Shown here piece after piece: positions 1 through 13,119 of a DNA stretch of 64,000 nucleotides; position 1 is the stretch's first letter; every line of letters begins with the position of its first letter. The DNA lies in contig JAFFJZ010000007.1 of NCBI GenBank assembly GCA_018340375.1, positions 24,712,001 to 24,776,000 of the forward strand, read 5' to 3'. The notes below the pieces were generated by a model. The model made no database searches. It saw only the letters and a program-made list of their open reading frames with translations, and was not told where the DNA came from. A program made the translations under genes and the position numbers. Source of the DNA: Gonatopus flavifemur (taxonomy: Eukaryota > Arthropoda > Insecta > Hymenoptera > Dryinidae).

Positions 1-2991
1 ATTAAACGTTACACATTTTACCGTTATTAACTGGCACACATGCGCGCGCACGTGGTTGCTTTTATGAACACTCACACGTATACAAATGCGTGCATACGTC
101 ACCGCGTCACTGTCTGTCGCAATAAGCTTTTAAACTGTATCTTGTGTGTATATGTATAGGTATGAGTGCATATGCACTGGGTTACTTTCAATAAATCCTC
201 ACGTGAAGATTCCATATGACATAGATACGTGATTTTTTTGTTCCTCTCAAAGATAACTATCTTTCATTCCAAATTTTTCTATTTCCGAAATGCCTGGGGA
301 ATAGGAGACTATCATAATAAGCAATCAAGCTGAAGAATTCTGTGATACTTTCTTATCGGAAAGATGTCTTCCGTAACTAAATTCACATATATTACTTCTG
401 AAAGAATCTAGAATAATTGTCAGTAGGGGAAAAAGTTTCCCAATTTGGGAGAATGAAATATTTTTCATAAGTACATAAATATGAGGTCAAGAAATTCCTT
501 GCATAGGGTAACTGATATTCTACCTGTAATACTTTATTGCGCCTAAGTGCAGAGTTTTATTGCTCGAATGGTATATGGATGGAGCAATTGTGGTCTTCGT
601 TTGCTACATGGAAGTTGCAAAGGTGTGTACAATTCAACCTTTCGCACCACAGTAAAAAGTATCAAGAGTTTAGCGATCTCTCTAAAAGCCATTCCGCTCT
701 CAGTTTCTATTAAGCAATTCAGATACGAAATATCACGAATACGGAGATGATCCCTGTTGTGTGGGTATGGAATTCGATTCAAATTTCAAAAACTTTGATC
801 GAACAGAGAACATTGCACTGAGAAACAGGATTCGTTGACTCAAATGAGATTTGTTTATAGTAAATAAATCGTATATTTGGATACGAGCAAAGAAATATTT
901 ACTAATATTCATTTTACCACATAGTTGTTGAATACACCACATATTTTTTTGAGTCAACTTCATACCGATTATGATTAGATAAATCTGAATTTGACAAGAC
1001 TTTATATTCATTCACATCAACTTCAATCACTTTGAAACAAATGAATGATTTGGTTATAGTTAATAAATATAAATTTCTTGATTGAACACAATGTTTGGTT
1101 ATAATCAATATGTCTTATTTTTATGAAATGATACTTCTTGAAAATGCCCAACCAAATGCGTTGATTTGTCAGAAGAAAACCTTTTTCTCAGTGTGGGAGT
1201 AAGAAAAATGAGATAGTGTCATGAGTTGACATTCGTATGATGTTGTATCTATCTTTTGTTTTAAGATGAAATTCTATGTTACAAAGATAACACTATTTGC
1301 AGTCTAATAATTGAACGAAGAATATATCATAGGTGAAATGTCAGTCTCCCATTCTGGAGGAATGATTTTCACGTTGGCAATTTTATGCCAAGAAACATGA
1401 AAGTTTCCCGCCCATATTTCAAATGCACTTATGGCAAGATTTGCAGCAATATCCATTCTCGTAAAGTATCTACAATGTATGAGATATTGGAAACAACTGT
1501 ATTCATCGTATCGAAGGTTTTGTGAAATCTTTGATTATCTATGTTGAATATCAGTGAATACCAAGCAATTCCCGTCGCAAATCTCCCAAGCTCGAGCAAA
1601 CATTCTAATTTTGCCTAGTTCTCGGCCGGTTAGTTACGATCGCCTACTTGCTTCGTTAGAGAAGGCAAACAAGATACAAGCAACGGACAACCAGACCAAG
1701 CAATGAACAACGGGGCAACTAGTACTTAACTGGTATCGGTATATGGGGGCTATAGGATTACTTGCCACTCGCGTGTACTAGGCTAGCATACACACGTACG
1801 AGGAACAAATATATATACACAAAGTATACCCAAGTTGGCACGTGGGCTTTCTAAGCATACATTTCAGTCGAACTCGATCTAATGCACAGCGTTTCACATC
1901 GCGAGAGAAATAGATTATGCCACCAGGTCGTTATGAATGCCTTTGCACTTCGAATACCTCTTCAAGATACTTCGTAAATTGAATTTTGATATTAATAGTC
2001 GATAATCAATAGGGTACGGTAAATTAATATCCGACATCACATCGTTCATGATTCGAAATTATAAAATTAAATCCTTTCTGATATAGAAAGTATCCACATT
2101 GAAACAAGAATTGGTAGGACTCATAGAAAAACGAAGTGGATATTTGGATAATATCAGCAAAGCATTTTGAAAATTGGAATAAATTTCACCGCGGATTGTT
2201 CAATGTTTGCCCAAATTGTGGCAGGTTTGATTTTTGTACCGAATAACTCGGAAACAAATCTATTGGACCTCTTTTTATACCAGAAATTGATCAAGCAGCA
2301 CTAACTCCTCATTTGAAGTGATTAAATTTTTGATAAAATTGTGGCTGCTAGTTTTAGTTTCATCATGTTTTTTTGGCTCTTTTCAGTTCATATTTACTTT
2401 TTTGATTATATACACAGATGAAACTGTTTGTTTGATTCCAAAATTTACATCCATTTGGTTGTGAATTATTTGATTTGAATAGATTTTTTTCAAGTCGAGT
2501 ATTGATTTTTTGTGTCGAATAATGAAAATTGTTTGAGAATTTTTACTCAAATATTTTGATTTTAACAATTCATTATATTATTGTTGAATAAATCATAGTT
2601 TTCAATTAGAAGAATCAGAAGTATATTATGTAGATTCCAAAGTGAATATATTTCCACCTTGAGTCAAATAAATATTTGTTGGTGTAATTTTAGGAACCAT
2701 TAACTTCAAAAAATTATAAGTTCAAGCAGAAACCGTATATCACTGTGTATCGCATTATAGTTTACATAATTCATTTATTCCTGCGTGTAAATATTAATGA
2801 TTGTGCTATTCAGTGAGCCAGGGAAAAGCTTTATGGGCTTCTTCCTACCCATTTATATGGATACGAATATACGTATGTCTATGATTTCTAAGAATTCAGT
2901 TTGGAAACATTTTTTTGGGTCATTCGTGTTTTGGTAATTATATGTGGAATGAAATTTTGTCAAAATAAACATCAAAAGCCGAAAGTATATT
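1..2991. other. AT-rich non-coding stretch
   Basis: I see no gene, RNA or clear transposon here. The first 180 bases contain alternating purine-pyrimidine runs (CACATGCGCGCGCACG, TGTGTATATGTATAGG), common in insect non-coding DNA. The open frames are short and interrupted, with no recognisable protein motif. Confidence 0.6.
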
Positions 2992-3213
2992 CACTGTAAC
3001 AAATGATTGTGGAATCTTCCCCCAAAAAATGGTAGCAGCAAAGTTTCTCCATGGATGGGGAATTTTTCACCATAATTTGGTGGACTTTCCCTCTATTTGT
3101 AGAGGATTCAACACCCAAAAAACAAAATAATCCCTCATTCTTGATAGAAAAACAAGTCCCTCACGATGATCCACCAACGGTGTGAAGGAAAACTCGGCAC
3201 GATTTTTACAGTG
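2992..3213. mobile_element. CACTGTAA hairpin-end MITE, copy 1
   Basis: The ends are inverted: it starts CACTGTAAC and ends TTTTTACAGTG. The interior aligns closely with 60036-60277; both share CCCCCAAAAAATRGTRGCAG and TTTGTAGAGGATTCAA. It is flanked on both sides by TT, read as a 2-bp target duplication. It is about 220 bp and non-coding, so it must be moved by a transposase encoded elsewhere. It belongs to the CAC...GTG group described in the findings. Confidence 0.85.
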
Positions 3214-4307
3214 TTCTTAAATAAACGTCTCGTCTTTTCCAATCGAAGAAGGTGGTGTGAGGAGTGCTGATTTTTGCACGTTGATGCAAAAATAAATGCA
3301 GTGTGGATTTTTATAGTTTTTCAGCCACTAAATTCGATAGTGATAACAAGAAACCCCAAAATCCATGAGGGAAGTGAGGAAAACCCGTGATAATCATGTA
3401 GAATTCGTACTTTACGGGACACATGTCTGCTAAATCTTGTACATCAGTGTGCTCTTTTATACTGGCCTGAACAGAGCATCGATTATAGAGAGTGCACTAT
3501 CGAATTCAGCAATACAAACGTTGTGAACGATGTTCTATTCAGGCCGGTATGGAACGCCACACGGTGCACTATTAGGAATGTTTGTGAATTTCATAACCAT
3601 TCTCGAATACTTGTACATTCCATTTAATAGCTGTATATGAATCCAACTTAACTGTGCACTTATACATTGAACGACGATGCAATTGACGTAATTGACATTC
3701 AGATATTCAAATTCAATGTACAAATGTATATAAAAAAAAACACTCCTAAATCTGGTACATGAAATTTAACACAGATATTTCGAACAGTGTGATATCCACG
3801 ACTTAGCGCGTAAGTGTTCTGTAAATCATGAATTTCATAGGATTGTCACAAGTTTTCCCCACTTTCCCCTGGATTTTCGAGCTTCCCGTTCTCAAGGTCG
3901 AATTTGGCGCTTTAAAACCTATGAAAACTCAGACTTCATTCACTTTTGCATCGATTTTACACCGCCCCCTTTCATGTTGAAATGAAGGAAATAGTATTCT
4001 TCGACCAAAATAATATTTATTCGATTGAAAACCAAAGTTTGTTTCACGTGAATGCATTAATGCTTCTTTCTGAATAAACGTTTCATGCTTTCCTATAGAA
4101 TTCTATATACGCAACGAACAAATGTATGTGTGGATTATAAAACCATTTGTTTAATCGGAAGAATAGTATTCATTCGAACTAATAAATTGTAGAATTGGGA
4201 TATTTAAATATATCTGAGAAGGATATTGAATAAATACTCATTCCACCTCATTGAAATAACATATTTAAATAATAACACAAAACACTTTTATATAGAAGAT
4301 AGAATTA
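3214..4307. other. Non-coding stretch with a small foldback
   Basis: This is mostly featureless AT-rich DNA. Around 3455-3552 there is a hairpin: ATACTGGCCTGAACAGAGCA on the left mirrors TGTTCTATTCAGGCCGGTAT on the right. It looks like an old short MITE, but its boundaries are unclear. Confidence 0.5.
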
Positions 4308-4520
4308 CACGGAGAGAACAGAATGGTATATTTACCATGCTAATATAGTGTTCAGTCTTATTTTATATGAAATCGTGAATGTTAGTATGTAAGAATAGAA
4401 TTCTTTACCATGTTTCTGGTGATAATTACTATTTTCACATAGTAACATTCAGGATTTTATATAAAATGAAACCGAACACTATGCTAGCATGGTAAATATT
4501 ACCATTCTCTTCTCCCCGTG
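4308..4520. mobile_element. CACGG foldback MITE, TA target duplication
   Basis: Almost the whole 213-bp element folds back on itself. The left end CACGGAGAGAACAGAATGG mirrors the right end CCATTCTCTTCTCCCCGTG, and the arms continue through TTTACCATGCTAATATAGTG. TA flanks both ends (4306-4307 and 4521-4522). It has no coding capacity. Confidence 0.88.
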
Positions 4521-4587
4521 TAGCATAAATGAATCCGATACTACTTTCTTAATACGGAAGAATGAAAATTTCACCCGAACGGGAAGA

Positions 4588-4668
4588 TAGGGATTCCTTC
4601 CTGGCTGCCTAAAGTAAAATCCCATTCTACAGGAGTGAGAATTTACTCCTTAGACAGCCAGAAGGAAA
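4588..4668. repeat. Short foldback
   Basis: GATTCCTTCCTGGCTG on the left mirrors CAGCCAGAAGGAAAC on the right around a roughly 45-bp centre that is itself partly paired. It lies close behind the 4308-4520 MITE. No target duplication was found. Confidence 0.5.
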
Positions 4669-4862
4669 CCTCTCTTTTCATCCAAGGGAAAATCTTACTC
4701 TTTCCAATTTAGAGAGTGGGATATATAAAACGACAATTCTTAGCTTATCACGTCTCATCCTGATAAAGAATAATTTTCCACAACGAATGATTTTGATATA
4801 TTGAATCTAATACTTCAACAATTACAGAAACTAATTTTATCAGAAAATCACAATTTTTTCAG

Positions 4863-4907
4863 GTGCGTGGTCCCAAGTTGACAATAATCTTCTCTTCTCC
4901 AACCAGG
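4863..4907 (+). CDS. Candidate 45-bp internal exon, unknown gene
   Basis: A pyrimidine-rich acceptor (ATTTTTTCAG) immediately precedes the segment, and a near-consensus donor (CAGG followed by GTGAGTAC) follows it. It is more GC-rich than its surroundings. Two frames are open. The phase-1 reading gives AWSQVDNNLLFSNQ and leaves one base, which joins cleanly to the phase-1 candidate exon at 46329. The phase-0 reading gives VRGPKLTIIFSSPTR. I recognise no domain in 14 residues. It could equally be an untranslated exon or a chance match; splice signals this good occur by accident in 64 kb. Confidence 0.35.
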
Positions 4908-5655
4908 GTGAGTACACAAATGTTGGTTTCTTTATGGTTGGAATTTTGATTTCTTTGCTTCAACCAAGTGTCGTCTTTCCGTCAGTAAACTATTTTAATT
5001 AATCCTGTGCATACAGCATAGCTGTGAGCTGCAAAGCAAAGGAAGAAAATTCATGGCGTGAGGATAGAAAAACAAGTATTTTGCTGAATTTTAATTTCAT
5101 GACAATTGTTATGAAATTTCTTGCCTTGATGAAATTGATGAACGCTGTTAACGTATATTATACTTTTTCCGGACTTTACATAAATATAAGTCAACTCGAA
5201 AACACCTCTATTCTTTTTTTCTCTCTACTCAATATGATGATCATTTGTACTTGTACTTGAGGTGGGTACTACTCTCTCGTTGTGTTCTCCGCAGTTGTTA
5301 TGTCGTCAACGAACAAACAGTTTCACTTTTAAGTTGCTCTCCTCTCTGGCGCAAAAGTACACTCGTGTTTCACCATTTCGAATAGGTTATATATGACAGA
5401 CAGTAGAAACTCTGGGAAGATCCTTTCTCTCACGAAAAGCTCGCAGATATGAACAGTATAGAAAGCAACACTGGTAAACGTGGTTACAGTCGGTCTTTTT
5501 TCATGGATATATTTTTTTTCACCTCTGTCATGCGTGAGGCTTCAAATCTCAACAAAATTTATCCAACTATTTTTCTCTCTCAGTACTCTTTTTCTGTTCA
5601 TTATTATACAATATCCAAGTTTAACTTGATTCAAACTGTTTTTAATGAACAATCC
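4908..5655. other. Non-coding stretch
   Basis: No repeat or gene was recognised. Short open frames at 5024-5260 and 5449-5688 are hydrophobic and AT-driven with no family resemblance. Confidence 0.45.
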
Positions 5656-5659
5656 CATA

Positions 5660-6520
5660 CAAAAATTTTTGGGCTTCGCCAATACTAACAGACAAGGCTT
5701 GGCAATCGATAAATCTTCAATGTTGATTAAAAATGAATACAATGTTGCACCGATGTCGGTGTTCGACGGATTTCATTTGTCAGCCTATTATTGTGGCACA
5801 ATTACGCCAAGCTTGGCTTTTGCTTGACTCATCCTTGGCCCAACATTGACTCAACGATAGATTCCATTCAACGCCAGGATCATTTAAAATATGGTTCAAT
5901 ATTGCTTGAAACTTTGGCCTAGTTTCAGTAAAAATTAGCTTTCAATGTAGCGCCGATCATTGGTAATAGCATGGCTCAATATTGGCAACCTATATAATAT
6001 TTTTGCTACGTTACTAATCAAGTGTTTCTCGCGAGTGGTGAAACGCGTATACGAAGAATATATCAGGTTTAAGTAAGTCTTTGGAAGACCAGTCAATCGC
6101 TCTTCACAATGAATCACACTAGAGGGCTCCTACCGCTGAGCTAACATACATTGTGTCTACTTCTCATGGCAAAATTTACCGACAAAAGACGCCGAGTTGT
6201 CCACAAACAAATAAGGGGAAAACAATAAGACTTCAAACAACATATGTCAGAAATTGCGAAATGCGCATACTTTTTATATATTTTTTACTTTGATCTTTGG
6301 CGCAGCATTGACAAACAAAATTTCCAATTGTTTGCCAATTATGGTATATTTTATTGCCATTGTCTCATCGATGATGGGACTTCATTGGAAAAACACGATG
6401 GTAAATCATAAAATGATGTTATCATTCCAGGTTTGCGCCATGCTTGGTTGCCAAGCCTCGGCCATACTTTATCTACGTTGCACCATGCTAGCGCCAATTG
6501 TAAATTTCTATATGGGATGT
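5660..6520. repeat. Dispersed repeat rich in TTGGCA/TGCCAA motifs
   Basis: The block is studded on both strands with variants of TTGGC(A) and GCCAA: GCTTGGCAATCGAT, ACGCCAAGCTTGGC, ATATTGGCAACC, TTTGCGCCATGC, GTTGCCAAGCC. A diverged collinear copy is at 28620-28890 (shared GCTTGGCAATC, CTCATCCTTGG, CAACATTGA, CTCAATATTGGCA) and continues at 30333-30410 (TATAATATTTTTG, TTTCTCGC). The clustered motifs resemble subterminal transposase-binding repeats of a non-autonomous DNA transposon. Precise ends and a target duplication could not be fixed. Confidence 0.55.
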
Positions 6521-6549
6521 TTTAAATTTTCACTAAAGTGCAGAGAATA

Positions 6550-7785
6550 AAGAAAATAATGCGTTGATATATTTTTTTTTTCTTGAAATTGTTTCAATTT
6601 GTGAAATTTCTACTATTTTGTACTCATTAATTTTTGAAAATATAATTAAAGATGCGTCAAAGCATTAGAAAAGAAACACGCTTTTGTTGTCACGGATGGA
6701 TGAAAATATCCATTTAACTGTTCCTTCACCGAGTCTCTATTCATTTGAATATTTTCACAAGTACATATATATATATATATATATCACTCCAGGGTCGAAC
6801 TCAAAAATTCATCTAAAACTAGATCTACCGAACGAACGTTCACTCAAACAGCGTGTCGTATGTGTCCATTTTAAATGCAAGCAAAGTCCCTGAGAAAATC
6901 TGAAGTTGACAAACTGAGGTCATAATGATTCGTCGTTGAAAAAATAAACCAGTGAAAAAGTCCTTGGTACTTCTTTTCAATGAATATACATGTTAACAAC
7001 TGCAGTGTGCCCTACGATTATATATAATTTATAATGAAGGAATTATCAAAGTTGATTGAACGAAACCAAGATTAACAATGGTTTCGAACCGTAATTCTCA
7101 TTTACATCGACGAAACTGATTAACGACCTATCGTTAAGCTTGACTTCTAATGATGAACGTTCAGGAAAAGCCATTTGTTATCCTAAAGATGAACAAGAGA
7201 GCTTGTTCACTTACGGTAGTCTCAGTTTTCGCGCAGGCGTTCACAAAAGACTCCCTGTAACGAGGCAGGACTTGGTTCTCGTCGTCTCGGTCCACTTACC
7301 TCGGGCACGAGAGAGGTAGAGTTACACAAACATATTCTACTTGCGATTTGGAGCACACGTGTAAGTAGAACCTTTCGCACAAAGACACGCATAATGTATA
7401 TACAGACTCACGTATATGCACAAGTGCTTATCCTATGAAGGGGAAGTTTTAATTCATCGTAACGTCAGCGTTATGACATCAATATCATCAACAACGTTCA
7501 TGAATTCCAGAACGAGAACATTCAAAATTTATGCATTATTTCAGGTATGGGAAGTTCATTCGATACAGCTTGTATATGCAATTTTTTGTATGGAAATTTT
7601 TGACAGTGACGATATATTGAAATTAGATAAATTACCCAATGACAATCCTTGAATGAAAATGAATTTTGTGAATGAATGAATGAATGAATGAGTGAAGAAA
7701 TTGGTTTATATTTATCGTTTGGAAGTTTGCCCAGGGTTGAAAAATTAATGAAATTAAATATCAGCAGCTAACGTTTTGGAACTGC
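6550..7785. other. Non-coding stretch with two microsatellites
   Basis: It contains a (TA)n run at about 6762-6784 and an (ATGA)n run at about 7668-7692. A GC-richer patch at 7210-7370 carries minus-strand donor-like sequences (reverse complement CCGAGGTAAGTGG), which could mark a non-coding exon of a minus-strand transcript. Without an open frame this is only a possibility. Confidence 0.45.
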
Positions 7786-8377
7786 ATGGAGTAAAATGCA
7801 GGTCGAAAATATAGTGATTTTTAATAAACATTTGAGGGTATTCTTTACATTTGTAGTAAAGATAAAACGGTTCACTTTTCTGTGGGACTTTACTTGAAAA
7901 AGAATCTAAAATTATCAATATTTAATAAACAATAGAAACGAAATATGAACTTTCCAAAAGTCGCGCATGACATTTCACGGGTAAATAATAACATTTTGAA
8001 ATTTTGCTATTCACTTTGTAAAATTTCATGCATGACTTTTGGAAAGTTTGTACACAGAAAAAAGTATTTCTTTGAATCTAAGAAATTGTTATTTGCATAA
8101 GGACCAAATAATAAATTTGTTTACACGAACAAAATATTTATTTCTGTCAAAGAAATATCTATTTGGACCTATTCAAATAACAATTTCTCAGATCCAAAGA
8201 AATCCCTTTTTCTGTGTATTTTTTTCTATCGCTTGTTAATTATTGATGATTTTTCATTCTTTTTCGACAAAAATTCAACAAAAATGTGAATCGTTCTATC
8301 TTCTTTACAAATGTAAGAAATATCCTCAAATTTCTGTTGAACATGACTATATTTTCGACCTGCATTTTTCTCCTTAT
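7786..8377. mobile_element. Long-arm foldback element
   Basis: The arms are inverted over roughly 200 bp. The left carries AAATGCAGGTCGAAAATATA and ACATTTGTA; the right carries TATATTTTCGACCTGCATTT and TACAAATGTAAG. A second inner pairing is AACTTTCCAAAAGTC with GACTTTTGGAAAGTT. The right arm is interrupted by the MITE at 8053-8216. Without it the foldback is about 424 bp. It is non-coding, and no clear outer target duplication was seen. Confidence 0.75.
8053..8216. mobile_element. CACAGAAAAA hairpin MITE nested in the foldback, copy 1
   Basis: The termini are CACAGAAAAAAGTATTTC and its inverse AAATCCCTTTTTCTGTG, with TA on both sides. A related copy is at 58298-58532, sharing ATTTCTTTGAATCTAA and GAAATTGTTATTT-type segments. 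The left arm of the surrounding foldback retains the uninterrupted sequence with a single TA at the matching point, which fixes the insertion boundaries and the 2-bp duplication. Confidence 0.9.
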
Positions 8378-11300
8378 GGAATAGTCTGATGGACTTTGAA
8401 ACTTTTTATAGCCTCGATAAGAAAAATATATGAATTAGGAAACGCTGTTTTTCACGGTAAAGAGATTTTGTTTGTATACTTCCAATTCATGTAACCTAAC
8501 TTATCTACCCTGAATTCTTCGGTTTTCTTTCGTTTTTCCTTTCAACTTTGCGAAATTCACTATCTACAATTACAAGGCGGATACTAATTTTTGAATCTTA
8601 AAAGTTGAGAGAGGACTTGTTGAAGATTTATTTGATATAACAATGTGTCAAATTAATGCACATTGCGAGCTTAAAAATGGACGAACGAATGTAGAAGATC
8701 ATATGTGTGTGGGTGTGGTTATGTAGCACTGCCATCGATGTATACATATATGTACGCATGTATGGTCGAATAGGCAGGACCGCATCAATAACTCGCTTCA
8801 TTGAATCAAATAGACCACACATATGCGTACGTTCGTATATGTGAGAATATAAAAAACGTGGATGTGAGAACGTAATTATACACCAGGAACGATTTTGCAC
8901 AGTATAAAACCCAAGATCACTGCACGTTGACGTTCTGATCTCTTTGGTGACTCCTCTTCTTATGATGATGTATTCACCGACGAACCGCATAATTTTTCAA
9001 CCTTGAACGTCTAGCAGCCACCATGAGCCACATTAAATTTGCAAAAATTTTTGAATGAATTCTGTTCTTGTGCTCTGAAATAAGAAATAAGAAACAGGAA
9101 GGTCACGTTTAAAATCTGCTTGGATGAAGAATACAATAATATGAAGGATCTTAAACGTCAAGTGAAATTAATCTAAAAGAGCACATCGGTATTTACATTT
9201 CACAATGAAATTCTTTAAGATGTCGTATTTAACTAATCCACAGCATTAAGAAATTTACAAATGATAATTTTCAAATAAAATGACAAGGAAGGAATTTAAA
9301 ATTCAGATATTCAGGTTGTGATCGATAAAAGAATGAAGTCTCAAATTATTTTCGTTAAAAATTGTTGATCACGTGCAAAAAAAAATGGTGCCATTTGTGT
9401 GGTAATCGGAGTGTTTTAGTCAAGTACAAGAGTGATTTTTGTGAAATCGACAGCATTGTTGAAAATCGCGAATGAAGCTTCCTTCAATGCATCCGTTGGG
9501 TGCACCACGTTAATCCCATTGACGTCATCATATCCTCAAGTATCTAATACGAACTCGATTTCTGTACACATAAAAAACTGACAAAATAAAGATGAGTGTG
9601 TATGTTGATATACCATCAGAGCAAGTTCGCGAAGAGATCTCTTGGAGACCTCATCGTGCAACCTACCTACCTACATAAACGAACGATGTGCTCCGCTTTG
9701 CTTTCCGTTCTCCTTACGAGAGCGAGCGCCCCTGCTCACTCGGTGCATTTCATCTCCTCTCTTTTCTTTTCAAAATGAAAGAAAGAGAGAATTACGAAAA
9801 AAAGGTCGAGAGCCAAGAGAACGCAAGCAAGCAAGCAAACAACCAACCAACCCAATTTCAGTTCTACGGTATAACCAAATGTATATGAATTCTTATACAC
9901 AAGCGTCTATATGTGTGTGCTTTCTGACATAAATGAGTAGGTCAAGGTCGTGACAAGAGAGGTTTGGAAACGTTCAAACTAGATACGATAGGGATACGAG
10001 AGATATGAGAAAAATGGTTTAGAAATGGCCTTTCACCTCCTCTCGGATTCTACTTCGGTATTGCTCGATGCGATCTCGAGTTTTGAGGATCTGTAGAAGC
10101 ATTGATAATTGCGGGAAGATACTTGAATTTCGAAAAACGATGAATCGATCGTTTTATTTATGTTAGCAGTAATATTTGCATTCCGTTCAAAATATCTTAC
10201 CTCGAGTGCAAGATGCTAAACTATGTTGCATACAAGAACCTCTTTACTTTTACAACAACTTGAAGTTAGGTAAATATTAGTCGACATGTGATTATTGTTT
10301 TGTAACTGGAAATTTCTACGCTACAAGCACAAAAAATATACATCTGATTCGATTATACTTGAAAACTGTGTAGGTATAGTGGCTGTAGAAATGTACCATT
10401 TCGTCGATTCGAAAAGAAAACAAATATATAATATGCTGTTGAGTAATTTGATTTGTGACGGACTGAGGATTTATCATTGAATAACCACTAGAATTCAAGA
10501 GTGGATGATGATTTGTTCTCGAATAGAAATCTGATGTGATCCAATGAAAGTGTTTGTATTTGAAAATTAGGGAATTATTATTGCAATGTGGATAAAACTT
10601 GATTAATTTACACCAAATTGACCGCTGGAATGGGGTTTAAAAACAGAATTCAGGTAACATTATCCACAATAGATACTAAAAGTTATCTTTGTCTGTCATC
10701 AAGCTCGGAACATGTGTAAGTTTTCCTCCATCTACACTGAATCAGATTTAACAGGTTTGAGGGAATCGGCGATTTTTTATGAATTTCCAAAATACTTTTT
10801 ATTAATGATGGGAAATGAATATACGATACCTCTCAATAGTAATTGTGTTTTTAATTTCGCTCATTCCCAAATTTCAGGGTTACTGGTAAAAAAAAATCTG
10901 CGTTTTATATTAATCATATTATTCCTCGTGTTTCTTATACGCCGTTCGCCGCTGCATCTAATATAATTCATTCTGAGTCATGAATCATGAAATTCATTTT
11001 AATGCATTGTGTTATCAATTGAATCAGTAGGCCAAGGTCGTGTATTAAAGGCGATTTGACAAGTTTGAAAATGTTGTCACCCACTCATTTCCTACACTAT
11101 TATTATCATTATTGTATTCCTCAGATCAAATTTATTGTTTCACTGTTATCAAGTGTGCTAGTCGGTCAAGGTACTATAAAAAGAAAACAATTTTTCTAAA
11201 CATTAGAGAACAACAAAAAATCGAGTTCATCGAATTTACAGTGGCATGTTATTATTATTATAGCGTAAATTTTTCATGAAAAATGATTTTCACTCATATA

Positions 11301-11802
11301 AATCGTTATCTCTCCATTGTCGATTTGAAGAACTTTCTTCCCTTGATTATATATCCAAAAAGAAGAAGAGAAAATATACTAAACAAGATTAAGTGAGAAA
11401 AAAATGTAGTAAGTATGAATTTCGGGTCACCTCGGTAATTTTAATGGAACATCAGCGGTTCGATGAGATAATGCTCGATATCAACGTATGAAGTGAAATG
11501 TCACCACCTCAATGTTCTGCATTAGCATCAGGAATTATTATCATACCGTACCACATTATCGCTCAGTCATCAAAATGTTTTCATTGGCAACTTTTTATAT
11601 TCATTTATAAGCAGGTTGTATGTGTTCATAAGTAGAGCTTCGCTTTTGTAGAACACGGATTAGCCTTTTTGACAATTTTGTATCGAACATTAATTTGGTT
11701 ATGATTTTTATATTCGTTGGTACCTAGACAGCTTGTGAAATAAATAGGGGATTTATACTCCATTTTCATGAAAATTCGCAGGAAATAATGAACAAATATA
11801 TA
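8378..11802. other. Long stretch without recognisable genes
   Basis: This is AT-rich sequence with no repeat pairing or coding frame I can support. The 120-residue minus-strand frame at 8628-8990 is driven by (TATG)n-like dinucleotide content. A GC-richer purine/pyrimidine patch at 9640-9860 includes a short run of AAGC and AACC units (about 9824-9852). Nothing points to a host exon. Confidence 0.5.
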
Positions 11803-12371
11803 CAGGGTGTCCCAGAGTTCGCGGACCAGATTTCACAGGTATATTCTGCAGCCAAAATTCAATAATTTCCCGTTTGAAAAAAATTTTTCCGACCCTTAGT
11901 TTTGGAGATATGAGCATTTTTAGATTTTTTTTCAAATCCAAATCATTCAAAAACACTGTATGCTACATACTTGAGCTTAAAACCGTTCGCTAAGTTGGGA
12001 AACAATGGATCTGTGGAAAAAAAATAAACTATTTTATCATTGATAGTTTCGGAGCTTTAGCGATTTGAAATTTTTTAGCATTCAGCCAATCAGAATTCAG
12101 CAACTTCAAATCGCTCTAGCTCCGGAACTATCAATGATGAAATAGTTTAATTTGTTTCCACAAATCCGCCGTTTTCCAACTTAGCGAATGGTGTTAAGCT
12201 CAAGTATGTAGCATACAGTGTTTTTGAATGGTTTGGATTTGAAAAAAAATCTAAAAGTGCTCATATCTCCAAAACTAAGCGTCGAAAAAATTTTTTTGAA
12301 ACGGGAAATTATTGCATTTTGACTGCAGAATATACCTGTGAAATCCGGTCCGCGAATTCTGGGACACCCTG
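11803..12371. mobile_element. CAGGGTGTCCCA foldback MITE with TA duplication
   Basis: The 569-bp element is an almost complete inverted repeat. The left begins CAGGGTGTCCCAGAGTTCGC and the right ends GCGAATTCTGGGACACCCTG. Arms of about 270 bp surround a short centre near 12085. TA lies immediately outside both ends. It is non-coding; the open frames at 11753-11956 and 12181-12402 are the same arm read twice. TA duplication fits a Tc1/mariner-type transposase, but the family is not certain. Confidence 0.9.
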
Positions 12372-12412
12372 TATAGTAGCAATTGAGATATTTGTGCTCC
12401 AATAATTGCTAT

Positions 12413-12876
12413 CCCTGCCAAAAATTGCCGATGCACAACGATATAGAACGATAAATTCTCTCTATCGTTTTGAATGAGGTTTCTGAATACGGAATTCACA
12501 ATGTTGTATCGTTATTAAACGATGAAACTCTATCGTTCCTTATCGTATTCTATAAAATTTAACAGGATGTATGGGGTTTTATGGTAAAATTCATATAGGG
12601 AAAGTTCCAGTTGTTTGAAAAAAATAGTCATGTGTTCCAGCATAAGTAGTACTTTTTCTATAAGAATTTTACGATAACATCACATACACTTTATCATGAA
12701 CCTTATAGAACACGATAAGAAACGATAGAGTTCTATCGTTTAATAACGATGTAACTTTTTAAATTCCGTATTCAGAAACCTCATTAAAAACTACGAAATT
12801 TTATCGTTTTGAATCGTTCTTTATAGGGAAAATTTCATCGTTTTAAATCGTTCTTTATAGGGAGAATTCAGCAGGG
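12413..12876. mobile_element. CCCTGC foldback element with ATCGTT motifs
   Basis: The arms are inverted: GAGGTTTCTGAATACGGAAT on the left pairs with ATTCCGTATTCAGAAACCTC on the right. Both arms carry repeated AACGATA/TATCGTT motifs, such as CTATCGTTCCTTATCG versus CGATAAGAAACGATAG. The ends are CCCTGCC and GCAGGG. It sits about 40 bp after the previous foldback. No clean target duplication was seen. Confidence 0.75.
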
Positions 12877-13119
12877 ACGTGTAAGAAAAATTGAACAGTA
12901 CATAGTGTGTATTGGCATCTAGCGGTAAGTTGGCTTGGGGTAACTTATTATATAGATTCTAAAATTCAAATTGGAATATTTGGAGCACTTGAATTAAATT
13001 TTCTTATTCAGTTACAGTCCTTTGCGAAAATAATACAAGATCACAACTCTGATAGAAGAGGACAACAACAATTATCAGCCAACAACCTGCCATTTTTTTA
13101 TTTTGTGAAATTTGCCTAT

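Noticed and set aside
7210..7370. GC-rich patch with two minus-strand GTAAGT donors
   Set aside because: No open frame or acceptor pairs convincingly with them; left as a possibility only.
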